DNA from: CAXXOK01 sp963678055
GTDB lineage: Bacteria > Bacillota > Clostridia > Christensenellales > Aristaeellaceae
NCBI GenBank assembly: GCA_963678055.1
Contig: OY782679.1
Span: forward strand, 1,984,001 to 2,048,000
Reading direction: 5' to 3'
Length of the DNA stretch: 64,000 bases
The position numbers and the translations under genes are program-made. Below, piece by piece: positions 57,866 to 64,000 of the stretch. Each line of letters opens with the position of its first letter. The stretch's first letter is position 1. The notes beneath the pieces are model-generated. The model had not been told where the DNA came from. It was given only the letters and a program-made list of their open reading frames with translations, and ran no database searches.

Positions 57866-59359
57866 ATGAAAACCAAAAAAATACTTGCCCTGATTACCAT
57901 GGCTGCCCTGCTGCTTGCAGCGCTGGGCACGGTAACCCCCGCCACGGCCGCGTCCTACGACAAGGTCGTATTCTCCTACGCAACGTTTAACAACATCCCC
58001 TCCGACGATGTCCTCTCCACCGTGGAAGAAGCCATCAACCAAATCACCCGCGACAAGATCGGCGTAGAAGTCGAACTGATGCCCATTATGATTTGGGACT
58101 ATGCCTCCACCGTCAGCCTGGCCCTGCAGGGCGGCGAACAGGTGGATATCTATCAAACGCTGGGCGATCTGAACACCAGCATTTCCAGTGGCATGGCCAT
58201 GGATATTACCGATCTGGTTCCCGAGTATGCAAAAGAAGCGGCTGAACTGATCGGCGACAAATGGCTGGCCGCTACCAGCCACGACGGCCGCCTGTACGGC
58301 CTGCCCACCTACAAACCCATCGCCCTGACCCCGATGCTGATCTATCGCCAAGACATCGCCGATGCACTGGGCCTTGATATGTCCACTGTCAACAGCGTAG
58401 ACGATATCGGCACCGTGCTGCAGACTGTGAAAGACAGCTATCCGGACATGACCCCGCTGGCGGCCGTGAACACCGGTAACATCGGCCTGGGTATGACCGT
58501 GCGGAACGTGGACTACCTGACCGACAACTATTTCTCCCCCAAAGGCGTGCTGATGAACGACGAACTGACGGTTGTGGACTATTACGCATCGCAGGAGTTT
58601 GCAGACATCTGTAACACTGCCCGTGAATGGTACCTCAACGATCTGGTCATGAAAGACGCTGCCACCACCTCCTCCACCGCGGCGGAGCTGATGTCGTCGG
58701 GCAATTACTTTGCCTATCTGGCGTCCTACAGCTATCCCGAAGAAGATGCTGCGGCCTCGCTGGAAGCGCAGACCGGCGGCTATGATCTGGGTGCGAAAAT
58801 CGTCTCCTCCGCGTTCCTGGACACCTCGTCCATCAACGCCCTGACCTGGTGCGTCGCCTCCACCACCAAGGTGCCTGAGGCCGCTGTGAAGTTCCTCAAC
58901 CTTACCTTTACCGACCCCGACGTCATCAACCTGATCATCTACGGCCTGGAAGGCCGCGACTATGTGATGACCGACGGCTTTATGAGCTATCCCGAAGGCC
59001 AGGAAGCCGCTACCGTGCCTTATACGGCGCAGCTGTCCTGCGGCACGATGGGTAACTTCTTCATCATGCATCCGATGCAAGGGACCGATCCGGAATCGCT
59101 TGCATGGGAACTGGAGCAAAACCAGAAAGCCAAAACCTCCGTGGCGATGGGCTTCACGTTTGACTCAAGCGCTGTCAAGACTGAATACACCGCTGTCACC
59201 AATGTGATCGAACAATACCTGCCCGGCCTGCTCTGCGGCAGTGTGGATCCCACAACGGAAATCCCGGTCTTCCTGGAGCGCCTGGAAGAAGCCGGCCTTG
59301 GCGACATCATCGCCGAGAAACAAGCCCAGCTGGATGCTTGGGTAGCAGCTAACAAGTAA
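57866..59359 (+). CDS. Extracellular solute-binding protein of a CUT1-type transporter, no lipobox
   Basis: This 497-residue family 1 solute-binding protein (LipO/YtcQ type) follows a kinase/regulator pair and precedes two permeases. The signal peptide MKTKKILALITMAALLLAAL ... TPATAA ends in an Ala-rich site and contains no Cys, so it is probably cleaved by signal peptidase I rather than lipidated. The mature part begins SYDKVVFSYATFNNIPSDD; the Asp/Trp/Tyr-rich core (IMIWDYASTVSLALQGGEQV) fits sugar binding. GGAGG lies 7 bases before ATG 57866. The ligand is likely an oligosaccharide. Confidence 0.9.
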   Translation: MKTKKILALITMAALLLAALGTVTPATAASYDKVVFSYATFNNIPSDDVLSTVEEAINQITRDKIGVEVELMPIMIWDYASTVSLALQGGEQVDIYQTLGDLNTSISSGMAMDITDLVPEYAKEAAELIGDKWLAATSHDGRLYGLPTYKPIALTPMLIYRQDIADALGLDMSTVNSVDDIGTVLQTVKDSYPDMTPLAAVNTGNIGLGMTVRNVDYLTDNYFSPKGVLMNDELTVVDYYASQEFADICNTAREWYLNDLVMKDAATTSSTAAELMSSGNYFAYLASYSYPEEDAAASLEAQTGGYDLGAKIVSSAFLDTSSINALTWCVASTTKVPEAAVKFLNLTFTDPDVINLIIYGLEGRDYVMTDGFMSYPEGQEAATVPYTAQLSCGTMGNFFIMHPMQGTDPESLAWELEQNQKAKTSVAMGFTFDSSAVKTEYTAVTNVIEQYLPGLLCGSVDPTTEIPVFLERLEEAGLGDIIAEKQAQLDAWVAANK

Positions 59360-59374
59360 ACCCATTCACCCCAA

Positions 59375-59404
59375 CACGCGGGGCGGCAAGACCCGCCCCG
59401 CGTG
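59375..59404 (+). promoter_or_regulatory. GC-rich hairpin between the binding protein and permease genes
   Basis: A perfect 12-bp stem CACGCGGGGCGG / CCGCCCCGCGTG has a 6-nt loop and no T run. Such hairpins protect the upstream mRNA end and give more binding protein than permease. Confidence 0.65.
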
Positions 59405-59431
59405 CCACTTTATAACAGACGAGGTATGCGC

Positions 59432-60352
59432 ATGGGAAAGCTCCGAAAGAATCGTCTTGCTAAAACAGGGCCCTTGCTGATGATTGCAGCGCCGGGCATC
59501 CTGTATTTGCTGATAAACAACTATTTGCCGATGTTCGGCGTTTTTCTGGCATTCAAGGATTTCAACTATTTCAAAGGCATTTTCGGCAGTGATTGGAGCG
59601 GCTTTGACAATTTCCGCTTCCTGTTCAAAACCCGCGATGCGTGGATTATGACCCGCAACACGATTTTGTACAACGCCGCCTTTATCATCATCGGTACGAT
59701 TATCGCCATCTTTATCGCAATTTTACTGTTCGAACTCGGGCAGCGCCGCCGGGTGCGGCTGTTCCAGTCCGCGCTGATGCTGCCAAACCTTTTTTCCTGG
59801 GTCGTGGTCGGCTTTGTGGTCTATGCATTCCTCAACGCCGATACCGGGTACATCAACAACACCGTGTTCCCCTGGCTGGGTATTCAGCCCTTCAGCTGGT
59901 ACTCTACCCCTGGTCCATGGCCTGCTATTCTCATTCTGGTTTACTTATGGAAGTACATGGGCGTTACCTCGATCGTCTATATCGCAAGCATTGCCGGTAT
60001 CGACAAAGGTGTGTATGAAGCCGCCCAGATTGACGGCGCCACCAAAATACAGCAAATTCTGAAAATCACGGTACCGCTGCTCAGGCCTACCGTTATCATC
60101 ATGGTCCTGATGGCCATCGGCCGCATATTTTACTCCGACTTCGGTCTGTTCTATCAGGTACCGCAAAACTCCGGCCGCTTGTTTGGGGTTACGCAAACCA
60201 TCGATACCTATGTGTACCGCGGGCTGATGGAGCTAAACGACGTGGGTATGTCCGCCGCGGCTGCACTGTACCAGTCCGTGGTCGGGTTACTGCTTGTGCT
60301 GGGCGCAAATGCGCTGGTACGCAAGCTCGACAGCGACAACGCATTATTTTAG
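59432..60352 (+). CDS. Sugar ABC transporter permease, LplB/YteP-like
   Basis: This 306-residue permease has six helices and the ATPase-contact EAA loop YEAAQIDGATKIQQILKITV. Its N-terminus, with LLMIAAPGILYLLINNYLPMFG, is typical of the LplB subgroup of CUT1 importers. That subgroup works with YesM/YesN-type systems and a shared ATPase encoded elsewhere (MsmX type); no ATPase gene is present here, as expected. ATG 59432 has GAGG 7 bases upstream. Confidence 0.93.
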   Translation: MGKLRKNRLAKTGPLLMIAAPGILYLLINNYLPMFGVFLAFKDFNYFKGIFGSDWSGFDNFRFLFKTRDAWIMTRNTILYNAAFIIIGTIIAIFIAILLFELGQRRRVRLFQSALMLPNLFSWVVVGFVVYAFLNADTGYINNTVFPWLGIQPFSWYSTPGPWPAILILVYLWKYMGVTSIVYIASIAGIDKGVYEAAQIDGATKIQQILKITVPLLRPTVIIMVLMAIGRIFYSDFGLFYQVPQNSGRLFGVTQTIDTYVYRGLMELNDVGMSAAAALYQSVVGLLLVLGANALVRKLDSDNALF

Positions 60353-60364
60353 GAGGCGGACAAT

Positions 60365-61264
60365 ATGCAAAAACACAGTATGAGCGATGTTGCCCGTTTC
60401 CGGGTGTTTTCCACGGTGGTACTAGCCATTATAGCGGTGGTTACGCTGCTGCCGATACTGCTGATTACCATCGCGTCCGTCACCAACGAGGATGTGCTGG
60501 TCGCTAGTGGCTACACCTTCTTTCCCGCCAAGCTGAGCCTGGATTCCTATTACTATATGGTCAAGCAATCCGCACTGATTTTGCAATCGTACGGAATCAC
60601 CATACTGGTTACAGTGCTTGGCACGGTGACCAGCGTTATCCTCACCACAACGCTGGCCTACCCCATGTCACGCAAGGATTTCAAGTATAAAAATCTACTG
60701 GCATTCTTTGTGTTCTTCACCATGCTGTTCAACGGCGGCGTGGTATCCAGCTACATTATGTGGTCGCGCGTCTTCCACATTAAAAACACGCTGTTTGCGC
60801 TGATTGTGCCAAACTTCCTCGTTACCGCGTTCAACGTGCTGCTGGTACGCAACTACTATGCCAACTCCATCCCCCACGAGATGATCGAGTCCGCGCAGAT
60901 TGACGGTGCGAGGGAGCTGACCATCTTTATCAAGATTATGCTGCCGCTGGCCGTTCCCACCATCGCGACCATCAGCCTGTTTACAGGGCTGATCTACTGG
61001 AACGACTGGATTAACTGTCTGTACTATATTACCGACAGCAAGCTCTACCCGCTGCAAAACCTGCTGATCCGCATTATGAACAATATCCAGTTCCTGAAGG
61101 TTTCCACCAACGTGCAGTTGCTGGGCACCATGAACATCGAACTGCCCGGTTCCTCGGTGCGTATGGCGATGGCGGTAATCGGCATCATCCCGGTACTGGC
61201 CATATTCCCGTTTGTACAAAAATACTTCATTAAGGGCGTCGTACTGGGCGCACTGAAAGGATAA
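60365..61264 (+). CDS. Sugar ABC transporter permease, YtcP/LplC-like
   Basis: This 299-residue permease has six helices, with the EAA loop IESAQIDGARELTIFIKIML and the C-terminal FPFVQKYFIKGVVLGALKG, which is the ending typical of this subgroup. It forms the channel with the preceding permease. AGGAGG lies 8 bases before the ATG. The 12-bp gaps on both sides indicate one transcript that continues into the NIF3-like gene. Confidence 0.95.
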   Translation: MQKHSMSDVARFRVFSTVVLAIIAVVTLLPILLITIASVTNEDVLVASGYTFFPAKLSLDSYYYMVKQSALILQSYGITILVTVLGTVTSVILTTTLAYPMSRKDFKYKNLLAFFVFFTMLFNGGVVSSYIMWSRVFHIKNTLFALIVPNFLVTAFNVLLVRNYYANSIPHEMIESAQIDGARELTIFIKIMLPLAVPTIATISLFTGLIYWNDWINCLYYITDSKLYPLQNLLIRIMNNIQFLKVSTNVQLLGTMNIELPGSSVRMAMAVIGIIPVLAIFPFVQKYFIKGVVLGALKG

Positions 61265-61275
61265 GGAGACAGACT

Positions 61276-62118
61276 ATGAACGTTGGACAAATCATTGACG
61301 GCATTATTGCAAAAACAGGCGTACCCCGCCTGCCGGAAGACAAAACCTGCGACCGCCTGATGACCGGAAGCCTGGACAATGAGGTAACCAAAATCGTTTC
61401 CACCTTCATGGCAACGGTGGATGTAATCAAAGCCGCGGCCGATGCCGGTGCAAACTTCATCATCACCCATGAACCCACCTGGTTTACCGGAATGGATGAT
61501 ACTTCCTGGCTGCAGGACGATCCGGTCTATCTGCAAAAGAAAGAGCTGATCGAAAAAACCGGCATGACCATCTGGCGTTTTCACGATCATATGCATATGG
61601 CAAAGGAAGACGGCATCTTCACCGGATTCGATCTGGAATCCGCGTGGGAAGACTATCACATGCCCGTGGATGAAAACTCTCCTTTCTTCCAAAGCGGCAA
61701 GACCAAAGATTTCTGCTACCAGATTCCCAAAACCACCCTGGCCGGGCTGGTGGACTACTTCAAAGAAAAGTTTGACATGCCCTTTGTACGCATCATCGGC
61801 GATCCGCAAATGCCCGTGGAGCGCGTAGCGGTGCTTCTTGGCGGCGGCAGCCTGGGCCTTGGCAACGAGCATATGCCCATGGAACTGATGAAAAACCGCA
61901 ATCTGGACTGCATCCTCTGCGGCGAGACCACCGAGTGGACCCTGCCCGCCTATGTGCGCGATGCTTCGCAAATGGGAATGAACAAATCCATCCTGATTTT
62001 GGGACATGAACGCAGCGAAGAACCAGGCATGAAGCACCTGGGCCCGTGGCTTAAATCAATCGTCGGCGAAATTCCCGTGCTCTACATCCCCTCCAACGAG
62101 CCGTTTACTACGCTGTAA
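61276..62118 (+). CDS. NIF3/DUF34-family protein with variant metal site
   Basis: This is a 280-residue protein of the Nif3-like dinuclear-metal family. The N-terminal ligand motif reads FIITHEPTWFTG, where standard members have THHP. WRFHDHMHMAKEDGI stands for the usual HTNLD region. The C-terminal LGHERSEEPGMKHLG keeps the HxxxE pair. The second His replaced by Glu and the HDHMH cluster suggest a changed metal centre. It lies 11 bp after the permease gene and before an esterase, so a catabolic role, such as hydrolysis, seems more likely than the housekeeping role of DUF34. The function is unknown. Confidence 0.82.
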   Translation: MNVGQIIDGIIAKTGVPRLPEDKTCDRLMTGSLDNEVTKIVSTFMATVDVIKAAADAGANFIITHEPTWFTGMDDTSWLQDDPVYLQKKELIEKTGMTIWRFHDHMHMAKEDGIFTGFDLESAWEDYHMPVDENSPFFQSGKTKDFCYQIPKTTLAGLVDYFKEKFDMPFVRIIGDPQMPVERVAVLLGGGSLGLGNEHMPMELMKNRNLDCILCGETTEWTLPAYVRDASQMGMNKSILILGHERSEEPGMKHLGPWLKSIVGEIPVLYIPSNEPFTTL

Positions 62119-62184
62119 AGGACTGCCGCAGCGGAATGTCGAACCCCTCATTCAACGATTTGAAAGTGCGAGGTGGAACTCTTT

Positions 62185-62982
62185 ATGGCGTCGATGACCT
62201 GTAACTACTTTTCCAAGGCAAGAATCGGGCAACAAACGTTTACAGCAATCCTACCGGTAGACCCTCCGCCGGGCCCCACAGGCCCGTCCCCGTTTGCAGA
62301 AGGCCCATGGCCGACCATTTATCTGCTGCACGGCTATACCGGCAATCACCTGGACTGGCTTCACCACTCCGGCATTCAGTCCTGGGCCGGTAAGCGCGGC
62401 TATGCGGTGATTATGCCTGCGGGCGGCAACACCTTCTATATTGATAACGAGGACACCAACGAACGCGGCGGCGCATTCATCGGCGAAGAGCTGATAACCG
62501 TCACCCGCAGTATGTTCAACTTGTCCCACCGGCGGGAAGACACGATTATCGCCGGGTTGTCGATGGGCGGATACGGCGCAATACGCAACGGGCTCGCCTA
62601 TCCGGATACCTTTGGTGCCGTAATTGCCCTGTCCTCCGCGCTGATTACCGACGAGGTTGCCCAAATGACCCCGGAAGGCGGCGGAAATGGCGTAGCCACC
62701 TACGGCTACTACCGCAATACCTTCGGCGATCCCAAGCAGCTTCTTGGCAGCGACAAAGACCCCAAAGCGCTGGCCAAAGCCCGCCTTGCGGGCGGCAATA
62801 AGCCGCGCATGTTCCTTGCCTGCGGCACAGAGGATTTCGCCTTTGGCATGAACGAGAGCTATCACGAGTACCTCAAAGAAATCGGCTATCCCCATGAATG
62901 GTGGACACGCCCCGGCGTGCATGATTTTGCATTCTGGAACCAGTCGATGCCGGCGGGTATGGACTGGCTAAAGCAAGACTAA
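62185..62982 (+). CDS. Alpha/beta hydrolase esterase (esterase D type)
   Basis: This 265-residue hydrolase of the PF00756-like esterase family has TIYLLHGYTGNHLDWLHHSG as the oxyanion-hole loop. IIAGLSMGGYGAIRNGL carries the nucleophile Ser, and a C-terminal region with GVHDFAFWNQSM carries the catalytic His (HDF/HDW motif). No signal peptide, so it acts in the cytoplasm. Relatives remove acetyl, feruloyl or formyl groups. Its place in a sugar-uptake operon suggests de-esterification of an imported acylated sugar. ATG 62185 is preferred over GTG 62173 on ribosome-site spacing; ATG 62194 is possible. Confidence 0.85.
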   Translation: MASMTCNYFSKARIGQQTFTAILPVDPPPGPTGPSPFAEGPWPTIYLLHGYTGNHLDWLHHSGIQSWAGKRGYAVIMPAGGNTFYIDNEDTNERGGAFIGEELITVTRSMFNLSHRREDTIIAGLSMGGYGAIRNGLAYPDTFGAVIALSSALITDEVAQMTPEGGGNGVATYGYYRNTFGDPKQLLGSDKDPKALAKARLAGGNKPRMFLACGTEDFAFGMNESYHEYLKEIGYPHEWWTRPGVHDFAFWNQSMPAGMDWLKQD

Positions 62983-62992
62983 GGATATCGTG

Positions 62993-63406
62993 ATGGAAAA
63001 AGAACACATCATGACCTTACATGTGGATGTCGCTACCCCACTGCCCATCGGGCGTGTAGCAGATGGCAACTTGATGATTATCCCCATCACCGGCGGCAGC
63101 TTTAGCGGACCAAAGCTTACAGGGACCGTGCTGCCCGGCGGGGCGGACTGGAACACGCAGCTTCCCTCCGGGAAAAGCCATGCCTGTGCCCGGTACTGGA
63201 TTCAAACCGATGACGGCGCGGTGATCAGTGTGCACAATGAAGGTGTGATCAGCGGTTCCGATACACGCACCGCCATGCACACAACCCCGTCCTTCCAGTG
63301 CGATGCCGATGGCCCCTATGCGTTCTTAAGCGAAGGAAGCTACGAAGCCACACTCTCCAGCGCCGGAGACAGCGCAGTCAAAGTCGATGTATATCGCATC
63401 GGCTAA
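62993..63406 (+). CDS. DUF3237-family protein
   Basis: The 137-residue protein begins MEKEHIMTLHVDVATPLPIG. GGSFSGPKLTGTVLPGGADWN and the later YWIQTDDGAVISVHNEG match the small beta-barrel family DUF3237. Members are uncharacterised and often encoded with aromatic or sugar catabolic genes. ATG 62993 has AAGGA with 7-base spacing, within 11 bp of the esterase stop. It is probably the last gene of the operon, because a large hairpin follows. Confidence 0.82.
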   Translation: MEKEHIMTLHVDVATPLPIGRVADGNLMIIPITGGSFSGPKLTGTVLPGGADWNTQLPSGKSHACARYWIQTDDGAVISVHNEGVISGSDTRTAMHTTPSFQCDADGPYAFLSEGSYEATLSSAGDSAVKVDVYRIG

Positions 63407-63465
63407 CCCCTCCCTGGCAGGTGCTCTGCCGCAAATAACAAGGATTCGGCACTCGTGCCCTTTCT

Positions 63466-63514
63466 AGCGTGCGTACTTTACGGAATGATTTTTCATTCCC
63501 CCGCACGCTCTTTT
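63466..63514 (+). terminator. Terminator after the sugar-uptake operon
   Basis: An AGCGTGCG / CGCACGCT outer stem encloses an inner hairpin GGAATGA / TCATTCC and is followed by CTTTT. The outer and inner parts together form a branched, stable structure. Confidence 0.75.
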
Positions 63515-63568
63515 CGTGTAGATTTTGGACTTCCAATGCCATGCTCATGTCAAATCACTGTCACGCGC

Positions 63569-63598
63569 TTGACAATGAAAATACTACCATGCTACTGT
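63569..63598 (+). promoter_or_regulatory. Promoter of the LacI-type regulator
   Basis: TTGACA (63569-63574) and TACTGT (63593-63598) have an 18-bp spacer, about 30 bp before the ATG. Confidence 0.55.
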
Positions 63599-63628
63599 AG
63601 ATGCATTAAACCGTGAGGTGAATGCCTG

Positions 63629-64000
63629 ATGGCAACATTGAAGGAAGTCGCTGCGCTGGCCGGGGTCACCGTTACCACCGTATCCCGCATGCTTAACAAA
63701 CCCGGTATGGTCAGTCCCGCGACCGTGCAGCGGATACGCCAGGCGATGAGCGATCTGGACTATCGGCCCAACGAGCTGGCGCGTTCTCTGTCCAAAAAGA
63801 CCAGCCATTTCATCGGCCTGATTGTGCCATCGGCACGCAACGCGTTTTTTGCCAAGGTGATCGAGCGCGCGGAACGCCATATTACCGCCAACGGCTTCAA
63901 GCTGCTATTATGCGTGTCCAACCACGAGCGCAAAAAGGAATTTGATTACTTTTCCATGCTGAAAGCACACAAGGTAGCGGGCGTCATCATTGCCAGCCAC
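63629..64000 (+). CDS. LacI-family transcriptional regulator, N-terminal part (runs off window)
   Basis: 124 codons are visible. MATLKEVAALAGVTVTTVSRML is the LacI helix-turn-helix, followed by the hinge helix (YRPNELARSLSKKTS) and the start of the periplasmic-binding-like effector domain (FIGLIVPSARNAFFAKVIER). The gene continues beyond the right edge. GAGGTGA lies 7 bases before the ATG. It may control the next operon rather than the one upstream, since a terminator and its own promoter separate them. Confidence 0.93.
   Translation, partial: MATLKEVAALAGVTVTTVSRMLNKPGMVSPATVQRIRQAMSDLDYRPNELARSLSKKTSHFIGLIVPSARNAFFAKVIERAERHITANGFKLLLCVSNHERKKEFDYFSMLKAHKVAGVIIASH

Noticed and set aside
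57761..59119. Minus-strand open frame of 452 codons opposite the sugar-binding protein
   Set aside because: It is His/Gln/Gly-rich anti-sense translation of a well-supported gene, without start signals.

Overview
The window reads as the chromosome of an anaerobic, low-G+C-type Gram-positive lineage (Bacillota, Clostridia) with fairly high GC for that group. The evidence is an rqcP/pepV/AbrB gene set, a Met T-box leader, a Gram-positive type LexA box, BMP-type nucleoside and CUT1-type sugar ABC transporters, YesM/YesN-type two-component genes, separate secD and secF, and strong AGGAGG ribosome sites. A Christensenellales-like organism would fit, but that is a guess. No rRNA, tRNA, CRISPR array, integrase or transposase was seen.

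Region 1 (1-11.5 kb, minus strand) holds tightly packed housekeeping genes: the N-terminal part of a ComEC-like protein, ispF, ispD, rqcP, a PepV dipeptidase, a PatB/MalY-type PLP enzyme, an rRNA-methyltransferase-like gene, an RsuA-type pseudouridine synthase, two unknown genes and ilvE. These are followed by two cell-surface genes, a peptidoglycan-binding protein and a Wzz-like protein fused to a degenerate tyrosine-kinase domain. Region 2 (11.6-18 kb, plus) carries a large secreted SH3b/FN3 protein, SOS-controlled uvrB and a membrane diguanylate cyclase. Region 3 (18-25.8 kb) has citrate synthase behind an operator-like dyad, a CopA copper ATPase with a CopZ-like C-terminal domain, a split chromate transporter, a polyprenyl-phosphate sugar transferase and a sugar nucleotidyltransferase.

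Region 4 (25.8-31.2 kb) holds a TetR-controlled ABC exporter operon and a small zinc-ribbon gene. Next comes a 48-bp perfect palindrome and a strongly AT-rich two-gene cassette: a possible DUF6414-type protein plus a Clp-like AAA+ ATPase. This cassette is the best candidate for an undescribed, horizontally acquired (perhaps defence) system. Region 5 (31.2-41 kb) contains xanthine phosphoribosyltransferase next to a four-gene BMP nucleoside importer. It also has a split permease whose second half ends in a ferredoxin domain, a divergent Crp/Fnr regulator and an MFS transporter.

Region 6 (41-54 kb) is housekeeping: guaA, a small membrane gene followed by secD and secF, an AbrB-type regulator with zinc-ribbon cysteines, a Met T-box with metG and tatD, a 4Fe-4S protein, rpmB, two secreted unknowns, a thioredoxin-reductase-like flavoprotein lacking the NADPH motif and an M55 D-aminopeptidase. 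Region 7 (54.4-64 kb, plus) is a catabolic locus: YesM-like kinase, YesN-like regulator, a sugar-binding protein without a lipobox, two CUT1 permeases, a divergent NIF3-family protein, an esterase, a DUF3237 protein and, at the edge, the start of a LacI regulator. The transporter and enzymes probably import and process one glycan- or ester-type substrate under control of the two-component pair.
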